64,000 bases of DNA. It comes from Aplectana chamaeleonis. Its lineage: Eukaryota > Nematoda > Chromadorea > Rhabditida > Cosmocercidae. A program made the position numbers and the translations under genes. Shown piece by piece: positions 11,170-22,949 of this stretch. Below the pieces are notes generated by a model. That model was not told the origin of the DNA. It did no database searches and saw only the letters and a list, made by a program, of their open reading frames with translations. The stretch's first letter is position 1, and each line of letters begins with the position of its first letter. The stretch is from NCBI GenBank assembly GCA_029168955.1, contig JAPDOI010000893.1:84501-148500 (forward strand), given 5' to 3'.

Positions 11170-12262
11170 CTTGTATTTGGGTCCCGCAAACTTTTTACGG
11201 CGTCCGGCGCATCCCACTTGGGTCCCACATACGTTCTACGGCGTCTTGCGCACTTCCACTTGGTTAACTCACAGATTCTACGGCGTCCAACGTACTTTCG
11301 TTTGGGTCTCACACACTTTCCACGGCTTACTGCGCACACCCATTTGAGTCCCGCACACTTTCTACGGCGTCCGGCACACTTTCATTTGGGTCCCACACAC
11401 TTACTACGGCGTTCTGCGCACACCCATTTGGGTCCCGCACACTTTATACGGCGTCCGGCGCACTCCCACGTGGGTCTCGCACACTTTCTACGGCGTCCGG
11501 CACACTCTCATTTGGGTCCCACACACTTACTACGGCGTTCTGCGCACAGCCATTTGGGTCCCGCACACTTTATACGGCGTCCGGCGCACTCCAACGTGGG
11601 TCTCGCACACTTTCTACGGCGTCCGGCACACTCTCATTTGGGTCCCACACACTTACTACGGCGTTCTGCGCACACCCATTTGGGTTCCGCACACTTTCTA
11701 CGGCGTCCGGCGCACTCTCATTTGGGTCCCGCACACTTTGTACGGCGTCCGTCACACTCTCATTTGGATCCCACACACTTACTACGACTTACTGCGCACA
11801 CCCATTTGGGTCCCACACACTTACTACGGCGTCCGGCACACTCTCATTTGGGTCCCACACACTTACTACGGCGTTCTGCGCACACCATTTGGGTCCCGCA
11901 CACTTTATACGGCGTTCTGCGCACACCCATTTGGGTCCCACACACTTTCTAGGGCGTTCTGCGCACACCCATTTGGGTCCCACACACTTTCTAGGGCGTT
12001 CTGCGCACACCCATTTGGGTCCCACACACTTTCTAGGGCGTTCTGCGCACACCCATTTGGGTCCCACACACTTTCTAGGGCGTTCTGCGCACACCCATTT
12101 GGGTCCCACACACTTTCTACGGCGTCCGGCGCACTCCCATTTGGGTCTCGCACACTTTCTACGGCATTCTGCGCACACCCATTGGGGTCCCGCACACTTT
12201 CTACGGCATCTTTCGCACTCCTGCTGGGGTCCCGCAAACTATCTACGGCGTTCTGTGGGGCA
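11170..12262 (-). repeat. 42-bp minisatellite in opposite orientation, about 26 units
   Basis: The plus strand reads CTACGGCGTCCGGCGCAC and so on, the exact complement of the unit at 5100-8125. A run of units with CTAGGGCGTT at 11950-12100 shows a sub-family amplified in place. It is followed by the dispersed tail ending at 12836. Confidence 0.95.
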
Positions 12263-12289
12263 CTTCTTAGTCACACCGTGCGGCGTTCC

Positions 12290-12836
12290 AAAAAGTACTT
12301 CCGAGATCCCGCCGTATTGATTGAAGCGTTGCCCCGTCAAAACCTGAGCAAAAGCCTATCAGTAACAGTGTTTATTTCACTAGTTCATTTTTACGAATAA
12401 GTAAACGTCGGATGGTTTATAATAACATGTTTACGTGTTTTTGTCTTTCTCGACCCTCAATTTTGAGGTTCCGCAAAAATTGAGCAACCAACTTCAAATT
12501 TTGACAGGAGCTAGGTGCAAACAAAACCAGCTCCCGTGCCAAAAATGAGCTCTCTAGCTCAACGATAAGTGTTCCAACAAGATCGTGAACGCCAACTGAA
12601 AAAAAAAGGAGATGAACATTTTTTCGACCAAAATGACGTGGTTTTGACACTTTTTCTCGAATCTCAGGAAACCATTCCGGACCATTTTTTGAACAGTTAT
12701 TCGCCTTTCTAAAGTATATTAAATGCAAAAAGAACGGTCTTCTTACGTTTACTCTGGACCCTGATACTGCGATCAGGGGGTTGCGCGATGGCGAATCAAA
12801 GCCAAATCTGGTGAGCGCTTCGCGCTCACCACAATT
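12290..12836 (+). repeat. Dispersed CACCACAAT-tail repeat following the 42-bp array
   Basis: Homologous to 4380-4947 and 1-437. It keeps the terminal palindrome GGTGAGCGCTTCGCGCTCACC (two halves, 12810-12830). It directly follows the minisatellite, as at 4035-4947. Confidence 0.75.
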
Positions 12837-13258
12837 CAGTGATGAGATGTTTCTATAATGAAAGAGATTTAAGGTTGGGCTGCAAAATAACACTGTTTTG
12901 GGCAAAACATGCAGAAAATCTATACATAACGCCTAGCTCGCTCGGATGAGTCCGTGAAGAGCAAGCAGCGGAGCGGTCGGTAATGGCATAACATAACAGC
13001 GATAAGAAAATGTTTATATGATAAGCCCAATAAGTCTTACTTCGACCAGCTCAAAATGAGAGAGCTATGCTATGCGTGTGATAGAAACGTACCAAACCTA
13101 GGCCGCGCTTTTCTCAACGTTTGAGTACGATAACATAGAGAATCATCGCTCTACCGAACATAGTCCAATGGAAAACAAGGAGTGCAAAACTTTGGAGCGA
13201 AATTCGCGCTTTGATTGTTTCAAGCTCAATCTTTCAATGTAAATATACTTGGACAAGG

Positions 13259-14076
13259 TACAATACCCGCACTAAGTTTTGTAAAAACTAAAAACGAGGA
13301 GCATCTGGCAAACTTGGCAAAAAAACGTCCGATGAATCTAACATTTTTGAATGAAGACTTTTCGAATTCTGAAAACGCTATTATATTGACAGATCAAATT
13401 TCTACCTAATTATGTGAACTGTAAGCCAAAGTTCCCTAAAATCGCTTTGTTTTTGAAGTAAATTGTTTTTGCAATCGTTTATCGAAAACGTAGCCCGCGA
13501 CGAGGTGCGGCGAAACTTTGAGCAGTATTTATACAAGTAATGGAAGAGCAATCTGTATGCTTTCTTCATAAGTGATTAGCAGGTGAGAGACTCTCAAGAT
13601 TTGTGTATGTTGAAGTTTTGATTGAAATCCTTCATTAAACACGCTTGAGAACTTCCTGAAAATTCGGAGTATTGTTGCGATAACCCCGGACTCCTAAATA
13701 AAGGTTTTCGAAAATTCAACCTACACAAATCTTGAGTGTCTCTCACCTGCACCACCTGCACCTCACTTATGAAAAAAGCATACAGATTGCTCTCCCATTA
13801 CTTGTATAAATACTGCTCAAAGTTTCGCCGCACTTGTGTCGCGCGCGACGTTTTTGATAAGCGATCGCAAGAACAATTTCTTTGAAAAACGAAGCGATTT
13901 TAGGGATCTCCGGCCCACAAGTCACATAATTAGGTAGCACTTTGATCTGTGAATATGATAGCGTTTTCGGAATTCAAAAATGTCTTCATTCTAAAAAGTT
14001 ACATGCATCAGACGTTTTTTCGCCAAGTTTGCCAGATGCTCCTCGTTTTTACAAAACTTCGCGCGGGTATTGTATC
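13259..14076. repeat. Fold-back element, about 380-bp arms
   Basis: Arms 13259-13640 and 13690-14076 are diverged complements (GTACAATACCCGC...GGAGCATCTGGCAAACTTGG and mirror). A further partial arm in the left-arm orientation follows at about 14118-14370 (GCGCGGCAAGGTGCGGCGAA), so the locus has three arms. Confidence 0.75.
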
Positions 14077-14400
14077 CATTTCAAACGAAATAATACCCGC
14101 TATTGTACCCCAAACCTAAATACCTACCTAATGATGCGCTTTTTGAACCGAAGTCTCCCGAAAATCGCTTTGTTTTGAACGAAAATGTTTTTGCTGTAGT
14201 TTCTCAAAAACGTCGCGCGCGGCAAGGTGCGGCGAAGCTTTGAGTAGAAATTGTTCAAGTGGTAGAAGGGCAATCTACGTTTTCCTAATGAACTAGATGC
14301 AGTCGAGGCATTCTCAAGATTCGTGCAGGTAGAATTTTGGAAATCCTCCTCAAACACGCTTCGGAACTTCCTGTGAAGTAGCTCTTGTTTTGCGAAAGCC

Positions 14401-14693
14401 CGATATGGACAGTAGCTCCAGAAAATGTCTGCGTCGCTCGTTTTAATATGAAGAATTTCGAAAAATCAACCTGAAAAAAAGAAAACAGATTTTTCTAACA
14501 GCAGTTGCGGCCGACCACCGCAGCTTGAGGATAATCGCGCTCGGACAAAGCTCAATCGTTCCAAGACCTCGTGGTCCCAGCATGATTCTGTTGGCACTGC
14601 GTGCTGCAACAGCGGTTGTCTGCAACTGCGGACCGGAATTCCGCTCCGATATGGACAGTAGCTCCAGCAAATGTCTGCGTCGCTCGTTTTAAT
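14401..14693 (+). repeat. Direct repeat of 47 bp
   Basis: CGATATGGACAGTAGCTCCA and the following 27 bp at 14401-14447 recur with one difference at 14647-14693. The 200 bp between them contain a GC-rich segment. No gene was recognised. Confidence 0.75.
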
Positions 14694-15121
14694 CATGGGA
14701 CTAGAGCATTCCATGGAGATGCATCACTGTGGAGGTCGGCTCGCCCGACTCGCCTTTGGAGTAAGGAGAGATTGGAACCCGATAATAAGTTCGAGCCTGT
14801 TAGTGTGAGCGGAGCGGTCGGTCATACGGTCTACCGTACCTGATACCTCGCTATCAATAAATATAATTCGCCATGGCCAACCCCTCTGCTGCACACTACG
14901 CTCGACCGAAAAGGTCAATGAAAGTTTCCACCGAAAATTGAAAGTGGAAAGAATAATCAAATATCAAGAATATGAGATAAATGAAACTTAACGATGCTGT
15001 AGATCGCAAAAAAACATTTTTCTCTCAATCGCAAATTCTAGATTTGTTACGATTTTTTACGATTCGTTACGATTTCGGGCCGAAATTTCGTAAATCGTAA
15101 ATCGTAAAAAAAGTGCCCAAA

Positions 15122-15345
15122 ACGTGGGTGATCGCATGCTTCGAATTCCACCAAAAGAGGCCGGCCTTCTGACAGCCATGTGGCATGAAATGAAAAACAA
15201 AGAAGGTATTTAACAAGCGATATCGCGTAAATGAGTGGAAGTTGATGTATCATTTGTTGATAAGCTACCTTCTTCTCCCATTTGAGACCACATGGCTGTC
15301 GGAAGGCCGGCCTCTTTTGGTGGAATTCGAGGCATTCGATCGCCC
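15122..15345. repeat. Fold-back element around AGGCCGGCCT
   Basis: ATTCCACCAAAAGAGGCCGG and the following CTTCTGACAGCCATGTG are mirrored by CACATGGCTGTCGGAAGGCC and CTCTTTTGGTGGAATTCGA. Just upstream at 15040-15115 is an array of TCGTAAA/ACGATTT heptamers. Confidence 0.75.
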
Positions 15346-15424
15346 ATATCTTCCCAATGATGCGTCGGTGACCCGACAAACTCCACACACGTACTCAGGC
15401 GGGTCCAGCCAATGATTCAAACTC

Positions 15425-15605
15425 AAAAAACGGTGAGTGGTTTTCAGCGCGTACGATGCCTTTAAAATTGAACTAGGAAGCTAATTTTTGTACAGTAGGC
15501 TGGAAATGGATGCAGGTCGCTCCTATTCTCATTCGAGTTTGATACCTTACCCTTGAAGGGTACCTCAAAATCGTGGGTGTACATACTAGATTAGCTGTGG
15601 AGTGC
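15425..15605 (-). repeat. Dispersed CACCACAAT-tail repeat, partial inverted copy
   Basis: It is the complement of the first 150 bp of the window, including the GGTACC and GCTCCTATT segments. The terminal palindrome is missing. Confidence 0.6.
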
Positions 15606-15645
15606 GGAAACTGCTTGGGCATGTTACGGGTGAGAATAGTGCAGT

Positions 15646-16135
15646 GGCCGTATTCATAAAACTACGGCAGTCTCCCGGGAGGGTCCAAAGTCCGCCGGCC
15701 CCATACATCGGCTTGTTCTAAGGCCATTGTTATACCCCACGACAGGCCTGTCGCGGTCGCAGAGCACTGCGACGTCGCTGTCGCTGAGGGCCAGCCGTCG
15801 CTGTCGCTCAGGGCCAAGAAACACCCGGCAGGGTACTGGATTTGGCTGGGTCGCTGTCGCTGACACCCGTCGCAGTGCACTGCACTGCGACGGACAGCCG
15901 CGACAGCGACCGATTACCGCACGGTTTTCACATTTCAGAAACGACACCCCTCTTCAAGACGGCGACCGCTACAGGTGCTGCAGACTGTTCCTCCGACAGC
16001 ATTTTTCTACTGTGTGGGCCTTGTCCCGGCACGATTCGTAATAGTTGACCGCGCCTGTCGCGGTAGCAAACTTTTGGTAAAACAATGGCCTGAAAACCCT
16101 TCCGGGAGGCTCCCGTGGTTTCAGGAATACGGCCG
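15646..16135. repeat. Fold-back/MITE with 38-bp terminal inverted repeats
   Basis: GGCCGTATTCATAAAACTAC with CTCCCGGGAGGGT at the left is mirrored by ACCCTTCCGGGAGGCTCCC and GGAATACGGCC at the right. The interior is unusually GC-rich with direct repeats of GTCGCTGTCGCT and CAGGGCCA. Flanking duplications were not clear. Confidence 0.7.
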
Positions 16136-16324
16136 CAGGGTGTGTGGGTGGATCTGCAGCCAATTAACATAGTTAGGTCTTTTGGGGGTAAGTACTAAAC
16201 TTGTCAGTATTCGTACTCATTACACGTCATCGAGCGATAATCAATATTATCGATTTTCGCGCTTATTGCACAAAATGTGGCGAGAAGTGGTGATTGTTGA
16301 AGGGCATGGGTCTCAGTATGAAAC

Positions 16325-16510
16325 TATTTGGGGGGGGGCACTCAGGATCCAGTTGGAAAATGAATGATTCCGCTTTCAGAAATCGAAGTATTTCCATGCA
16401 GCCCCCACGAAAACAGTGACTGATAACGCTATCAGGCATATGATATCAGCACAAATTTTCATTTTCATGAATGAATCATTCCATTTTCTCGATTGCCCCC
16501 CCCTAACTAG
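16325..16510. repeat. Fold-back with G9/C8 tracts
   Basis: A run of nine G near 16333 followed by GCACTC and GGAAAATGAATGATTC is mirrored by GAATCATTCCATTTTC and a run of C at about 16495-16503. Confidence 0.55.
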
Positions 16511-16859
16511 TTTCTAGCCTGGGTCTCTTGGCTTGGGAGCTTTACTCATCAAACATTATCGATCAATACCGATCAATAATATCGACTTTTTGCCTGTTGC
16601 ACAGACTGCCGCAATGAGTGTTGATTGTTTATGGCTCTAAGTCCCTTGTTTGGGAATTAACAACAAAAATATGCATCATAATAGTAGCTTTAACCAAGAA
16701 AAGTTTCAAAACAAAAACACACCCACATTTAGGAGGTTTTTGGAGAAACGACCCAGCCTAAACAATAAACAATTCTGACAAGGTTCACGACCAATGGAAA
16801 GCTTGCGAGAGATGTGAGAAGTTAGTGAGAAACACTAGAAAAAGTGGTTCCCGTCGGAT

Positions 16860-17131
16860 TTGCAAGAATTAGCAGTCCCTATCGGCTGCCGACGATTCCT
16901 GCTATTCTTGAAATTAAAACTCAAGCAAACGTTCGTAATATAACAAACGTAGCATTCAAAGACCGAAAATCGTTGGAGAAAGAGGTGAGAAACAAAAACA
17001 AACAAGAGAAATGAAGGAAAACCCCACAAGATCAGCCGATCAGGGGCGGCCGCGAAATCTCGTACGTAACCGATGCGTCGCGTGTCCGCAGCGCGGGTCC
17101 GCAATGGCACGCACTAAGTTTAACCCCGAAC
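16860..17131 (-). repeat. Dispersed repeat, copy 2 of an inverted pair
   Basis: Complement of 8938-9205, from AATTAGCAG.CCC through CCGATGCGTCGCG to GTCCGCAATGGCACGCAC. Confidence 0.65.
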
Positions 17132-18286
17132 CAGAGCATGCATGGATTCTGAATAATTTTTCACATCCAAAAATATTGAATTCACAATGCGTTGTTGAAG
17201 AAGGGCGCTGAAGAGGCGAGAACGCGCCGCCAGATGCATTCTGGCCAGGACCTACGAGCAGTGTTGTAGTTTTGAATTGTCGGGTGTGAGAAAATTCGAT
17301 GTTCACTCTCTAGCCATGGCGATCCGCTTCAGCGAGCCGGAGAGTACATCCATTGATGAGTATGTTTCGCCCACACTCTTTTCCCATTCCCAGTCACAAG
17401 TCTGAACATATGACCACAAGTGAGAGATAAAGAATTGTCACCAATTTCCTATGTTAGCCCATATGATAAGGGGCGCGGTGGTGAGGTCTGCAGTAGTGTA
17501 TTGGGAGAATCTGGTAGGAGCATGTGTGTGGATGAGTGCATTCTTCCGCTGGGGCGCAGGTGCTTTCCTTGGATTCGCGCTTCAGTGACGACGTTGAATT
17601 CCCTTCTCGATTGCTCGCCATCCAGTCTCCCTTTGAGCTTCTCCATCTCCACAGTCTCCTTCCTCATTCTTCCTCTCAAAACATCCTTTTTTGCCCTTCC
17701 CGGGTTTTCTCTTTTAGCCAGAGAACGAAAATACTCTTTTGGACCGAATGAAAAAGCGAAAAATCTTTGTGCGACTCCCGAGAGATGAGCGAGCTGCAGA
17801 GTGACTATTGTCAGTCCGCCTGTTCTCCTGTTTACACGAAAGCAGTCCCTAGAGATGATCATATGGAATGCACGCATTTTCTTCCAGCACTTCTTTCCTC
17901 AACTCAACATTCAGCGCTTGCTCTCTCGTCTCATTCAACACCCGACTTTTTTCTATACCCGCTAGTGCACTGCGTTTAGGATTTCGGTTGTCCTTTGCCT
18001 ACGGCAGTTATACACTTGCAGTCAGTCTGCTCTCTTCACATTACTTTCATGTGTAACTCTCTAACGAATTTTTAGTAAACCTCGCGGGTGGTGACTTATA
18101 TGCATACCTTTACCTCAACATTTTTTAGGAGGAAGATCAGCTATTGAAGATGAAGATTAGGTAACAGAGGTTTCGCAATGTCATCCACAACTACCCGGCT
18201 GCTAGGTGAGCCTTTTACTCGTTCATATTTTTGAGCACAAAATGTAGGAGTTGTACAAATGAGTCTTTCTTTTACATCTTCATTGA
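17132..18286. other. No gene recognised
   Basis: Unique, moderately AT-rich sequence. A 142-codon minus-strand frame (17449-17877) is rich in Lys and Arg but shows no family motif, signal peptide or splice-supported partner. Confidence 0.5.
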
Positions 18287-18844
18287 AGGCAGTGTTCCGA
18301 ATAAAAAACCGTATTTTAGTTTTTGATGTTTTTGAGTAGGCAAGTCTGCGAAGTAGAGGATAATAGGGTGGAGTCCCCCCCCCCAAAAAAACCTTCGAAT
18401 ATCGGAGGAAAAACCGTCTAGGAAAACCTCTAAAATATTCAATTACACCTGTTCGGTGCGCGTTGGCGCACTGTGGACTTTAGACAATCTGAACGTCGGG
18501 AGTCATTTGGCGCTTTGAAACTCTTTGATAAGTGACTTTGTTTTCTGTTTCGTGTGCCGAAAACTCATTAAAAATAAGATGGGCCAGTGCACATGCTTGG
18601 ATGTAAAATCTTTCACGATAAAGAATGATCGAAAATTCGGGAACTCTTCCTTTGTTGAAACAAACGGTGGACTGCTGTTATATGACGTGGGCGGGGTGAT
18701 CCAAGGGGTCGCCTGATTCACGAGATGTTTACCCACTTCCTGGCCGTTTCTTTGTCGTACTCCCGTCCTTGCAGTACTTGCAGGAACCAAAAGCTTACGT
18801 TTTTTTGGAAAAAACCAACATCCTTTTCATCGTGAACTTTGCCT
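18287..18844 (+). mobile_element. TTAA-type MITE with AGGCAGTG ends
   Basis: Begins AGGCAGTGTTCCGA after TTGA and ends CGTGAACTTTGCCT before TTGG, so both target copies are decayed. The interior (CAAACGGTGGAC, GGCAAGTCTGCG) is homologous to 48151-48685 in the opposite orientation. The next TTAA element starts 55 bp downstream. Confidence 0.65.
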
Positions 18845-19831
18845 TTGGAACTACCCTTTTGCTTGAACAGCATTAGGTCTGCCCTCAGTTTTCTTTAAAG
18901 GCAGTGTTCACGATAATGTTCGATTTTGAGATTAATCGCTAAATCGATTGTTTGGCCCCGAGTAGAACTGAAATGACGAAGGAACCGAGAAAAACGCACA
19001 AGAGGGGCACGAAATCCTCTACTCTCACCCCGCCTCTTTACTCTCACAAGGGACGACCCCCCGGGGGAGGAGACGTCTTGAAAAAAGTTCTTCTGATAGT
19101 TGTGGGGGATGGAAAGGGTAACAATAATCTATGTTCGATTTTTCCTAAGGGCCATCCGATAGAGCGAAAAATTGGAAAAACATGAAAAATCAGCGGGCGC
19201 ATTCTCTTCAAACGTCCACCATGGCTGTGCTTTCGGTTTTTCAGAAGAGAAAACTGGCTGGCTACAATACCTAACACCCATCTACCTCAATATGCTTTAT
19301 TTGGATCAATATGGAGGGAAAATTTTTTCGACTTCACTCGCTCACTCACCCTCGAACTCCAGATAATCGAAAAAAAATTCTGCGTGATCGAGCCAAGTTT
19401 AGTAGTTTTCGATGAAGGGTCAGCAGGTGTATTGGGCAACCGATTGTCGTCTTCTAAAAATGAAAACTGCGGCCATGGTTATAATTATTAACAAAAGGGT
19501 TCATCGCTTCGCTTCTTGCAATGGCAACGCTTTTTCTACAATTATTCGCAAACGACTTTTATGTGTTCAAGAAAAGTGTTTTTCTTCACTCGAGAAAAGT
19601 AAAACAAAGTTACAAGATGTTCACATTACAATATTTCTCAATGAACCCAGTATGCTAGCACAAGAAGGTGAGAAGAATAATTTTTGAATCAGGTGAGGAA
19701 ATGCTCATATACTACAGGGATTCACGCGATAGAAATTGTAAATCCAGTAAGATTGGAAAAAGCAAGTTAAAATGCTAATGAGAAACCTCGTGGATAAAGA
19801 ATCGGATAAATGCAAAACAGCCTTTCTAGAA

Positions 19832-19916
19832 GATGCATTGCGGGAATCGAACCCGCAACCCAGCATCCCTTCGTAGTTTAGCATTCCCAATCGTTATCCT
19901 CTCGACCATCCCTGCC
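19832..19916 (-). tRNA. tRNA-Ser(GCT)-like sequence, probably a pseudogene or tRNA-derived repeat
   Basis: The minus strand shows TGGTCGAGAGG (A box/D arm as in tRNA-Ser), an ATGCTAA anticodon-loop-like stretch (GCT), an extra arm and a perfect T arm, GCGGGTTCGATTCCCGC. The two halves of the acceptor stem do not pair and the anticodon stem is weak. A functional tRNA is therefore unlikely. Confidence 0.35.
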
Positions 19917-20024
19917 GGATGGCTACGGCAACTTTAATCAAGTGATAGGAGGAATGGAATGCACAGTGAGCTTGGAAACGGCTTATATCTCACGAATGGG
20001 CCAGAATCAAACCGTCAAACCTTA

Positions 20025-21607
20025 AACACTGCGTTTCATAACTATGGGTCCACCTGAAGATTTCGAATTTCTGGGCTCGCCGTACATTTTGGTGTTCTGT
20101 GAGCAATACCATCGGAATCTTCACCTTTAAAAACCCCGATAAAAATAGTCCTGCCCATCCATGATTTTTTATTAGGTTTCCGTGAATGATAGACAGAATT
20201 GCGACCGTTTCAAAACTATAGGTCCATCGAAGGAAAATTCCCGTTTCTTTGCTAGTACAAATGAGACTGGAAAATAGGGGTTATATACGGGCTCCCTCAA
20301 CGTCGTGCTTCGTATGCGTCGTGGAAATCGCCTGTCTTCGGATGAACAATCTCAAACGGAAGCGCTCAACGCGGCTGGATGGCCGAGAAGGAGGATTGCG
20401 GAGCATCTTGGACGATTGCACAATTGTATCAACAACTACACACGGGATCCTTAGCTATATCGGAAGAAGAAAACTGTAGGGCGTCCGAGGCTGCTTTCGG
20501 AGCATGAAGAAGGAAGAATCGGACGTCTTCTATCCAACTCAACGTTGAGTCTCAACTGCTTGCGCAGCGAACTTTCGCTTTCGACGAGCAAAAGTACGGT
20601 TTGGAGGGCAGTTCAGTCGCAAGAGAACCTCAGAAGAGAATTAGTGAACGTGCGCCAAGACTGACGGAACGGCACAATGAGACCCGCCGCCAGTTTGCTA
20701 CCCAAAACATCACAAGAGATCGATCAAAAGTAAGGCGATTTTGCTCATACGCTGCTCCGTGGCCCCAATTATTCCAAACGCGTCAGGTGATCTGGAGCGA
20801 CGAAAAAAAGTTCAATCTAGACAGACCGGATGGTGGAAGAGGTTACTGGCGTGATCTACGGGAGCCACCGCGTGTCTTCTCCCGACACAACTTCGGTGGT
20901 GAATCGCTCAAGGTTTGGGGTGCATTCTGTAAATCTGGTCAACTCGAGCTTGCATTCGTTTCGTGCCGTATGGACTCCGAGGACTACCAGAAGGTTCTAG
21001 AAGATCGTCTTCTGCTGTTTATCCGACGGCGTCGACGCCAGGCCTTCACTTTTATGCACGAAAACGCTGCTATCCATGCTAGTCGGTCGACGTCAGCATG
21101 GCTTACAAGGAACAAAATAGAGGTTCTCTGTTCGCCGGCGTGTTCACCGGATCTCAATCCTACGGAGAACCTTTGTGCCATCATTGTGTACAAGATTTAC
21201 AGTGACACTAATCAGTACGCCACAATCGACGAGCTGTAGGAGTCGATCGCCAACTTCTGGGTATCAGTGGAACCCATCGTGATCAAAAATCTGGTTCAGA
21301 GCATGCCGAAGCAGTTAGTTGAAGTTATTTTGAATCAAGGAGGGCAGACAAGTTACTAGATCGTTGATTTTTGTTGGTTATCGTAATAAAACTCTTTTCA
21401 TTTAGTGGACCTATAGTTTTGAAACGGGTGTTTTTCAGTCTTCGAGCTCTTAAAGTTCGTACTAAATCTGAAATCGCGTCTACGGTTCTTCATATAGGTT
21501 TTCGAGGATGCTGATTCTGTAGGTGACCACTGCAGAACATTTGAGTCAGAGCGAAACACAAAATCACGGAATTCATAGGTGGACCTATAGATATGAAACG
21601 CAGTGTA
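20025..21607 (+). mobile_element. Tc3-like (Tc1/mariner) DNA transposon
   Basis: The terminal repeats read ACACTGCGTTTCATA at the left (20026) and its complement ending at 21606, about 29 bp with three mismatches, flanked by TA (20023-20024 and 21608-21609). A second inverted pair (CGTTTCAAAACTATAGGTCC at 20206 and its complement at 21405-21426) lies about 180 bp inside each end. That is the two-site architecture of C. elegans Tc3. The element encodes a broken transposase and is nested in a larger TTAA element. Confidence 0.85.
20314..21359 (+). pseudogene. Tc3-like transposase, inactivated
   Basis: The N-terminal HTH part starts MRRGNRLSSDEQSQTEALNA. A TAG at 20452-20454 interrupts it, and it is shifted out of frame between about 20600 and 20660. 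The DDE part reads VIWSDEKKFNLDRPDGGRGY, FTFMHENAAIHAS and SPDLNPTENL. A second TAG at 21237-21239 splits off the C-terminus, which reads on to TAG at 21357-21359. The usual second catalytic Asp (the D of xQDNA in relatives) is Glu here (HENAA), which would also impair catalysis. Length and motif order fit a full-size Tc3 transposase of about 330-350 residues. Confidence 0.88.
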
Positions 21608-22246
21608 TAGGGCAATTTTATTGTAACTAAATGTGTGCCAAGCATATGAACTCACTCCACTTGCTCCTAGTAGGGGGGCACAGGTAGTTTCAAACGATTT
21701 TTTCTTTTTTTTCTGGGATATCGGAAGGCTCTTAGGAAAAACCGAACATAGATTATTGTTACTCTATCCATCCCCCACAACTCTCAGAAGAACTTTTTTC
21801 AGGACGTCTCCCCCGGGGGGTCCCGGGGGGTCGTCCCTTGTCAGTGGAACTGTTTGTTACGACAATGAAATCTTTTGTGGACCCGTGTTTCGCAATTCTC
21901 CAATTTGTGTTGTTCCGTTATTTCCTTCGGGCCCTAACTAATACTGTTTTGCCCTAAATATTCTTCCATTTTCGATTAGTCCCATTTTTTACCGGTTACA
22001 ACCACCGTGAACATCTTAATCCAACCGGCCAACTATTCCATGCCAGAGAATAATATCACTGAAATAAGACGAACTAATGCGTTTCTCACCGTTTCTTCGT
22101 AATTTTAGTAACACTTGGTAGCCAACGAATTGTTTTGAGTGGAAAACTCGGGAACGAAAATCATCGTGAACACTGCCTCTAAGGCAGCATACACGCTCGT
22201 AAACGTCATTGAGATAACTACCGAAATAGAATCGTATGGCTCACAT

Positions 22247-22569
22247 TACAACGCCTTCGCATTTTGAAGCGTCTAAAACGACACGGGTAGGAAGTTGGCC
22301 CCGCCCTGTATCTGCCCGCCCGTGTATTTGCTGTTCTCCTTCAAAGCAGGGTTGCTGGGCGATTCTCACCGTCGTCGATGTATGTGGCTTACTCGTTGTA
22401 CTTACTAAACCACCCACAAACGTCGCCGACGGTAGAAATGGCCCAGCGTCCCTGTTTTGGAGGAGAACAGCAAATACTGGGAGCGGGCAGACACAGGGGC
22501 GGGGCCAACTTTATACTAGTGTAGCGACCTTGTGGGTCGTTTTCGACGCTTCAAAATGCGTAGGAGTTG
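22247..22569. repeat. Fold-back element, about 135-bp arms
   Basis: CGCATTTTGAAGCGTC, GGCCCCGCCCTGT and GTATTTGCTGTTCTCC in the left arm are mirrored by GGAGAACAGCAAATAC, GGGGCGGGGCC and GACGCTTCAAAATGCG in the right. The spacer near 22400 is about 40 bp. Confidence 0.8.
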
Positions 22570-22573
22570 TGCT

Positions 22574-22715
22574 CTGACAAGGGAAGTGTCTAGAGTGTCA
22601 CATGCATTTGCGAAAACGACTAGTACCGTTAGTATCTCTTGTGGCTCAGTAGTGAAACTGCGAAGTATCCAGCCCCGAGCTTCAGGATCCAAGAAGTCAC
22701 AAGCTTCGAAAGGGT
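22574..22715 (+). repeat. Dispersed repeat, copy 1
   Basis: Homologous to 27290-27425 in inverted orientation, sharing CGAAAACGACTAGTA and GTATC.AGCCCCGAGCT.CAGG. Confidence 0.55.
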
Positions 22716-22949
22716 GCTTTTTGTACCTTCCAAAAAGCGCATTTGTCTTTGGAAAATCCGGAAACGGGCCTCATAAATGTATTCAGCGACAAAAACTACC
22801 CCGCTGAGCAAAGTTTGGGTGAAGGCACGTTTTCCATACTTTGTCCAGACTGAAAGCGTTTTGGACTACGGACTCAGATACTCGCAGCTTAGTAAGGCAG
22901 CACGAGGGGATTACTACCGCATTTACTCGTCGAGGTGTAAGCCCCTTTC

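Larger units (their letters stand above)
18899..22178. mobile_element. 3.3-kb TTAA-type element hosting the Tc3-like insertion
   Basis: It begins after TTAA (18895-18898) with AGGCAGTGTTCACGAT and ends with the complement at 22163-22178, followed by CTAA (a decayed TTAA). Subterminal arms are also inverted: the C/G-rich block around 19055-19170 is mirrored at 21715-21850. Removing the Tc3-like element leaves about 1.7 kb. No transposase of its own was found. It also contains a tRNA-Ser-like sequence at 19832-19916. Confidence 0.65.

Noticed and set aside
12935..12965. GGATGAGTCCGTGA stretch resembling the textbook hammerhead ribozyme sequence
   Set aside because: The box reads CGGATGA instead of CUGAUGA, stem II cannot pair (GTCC is followed by AGAGC, not GGAC) and GAAAC is absent. 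It is probably a chance match or a fully decayed relic.
17449..17877. 142-codon minus-strand frame
   Set aside because: Basic low-complexity composition, no domain, no exon partners. It is treated as chance.
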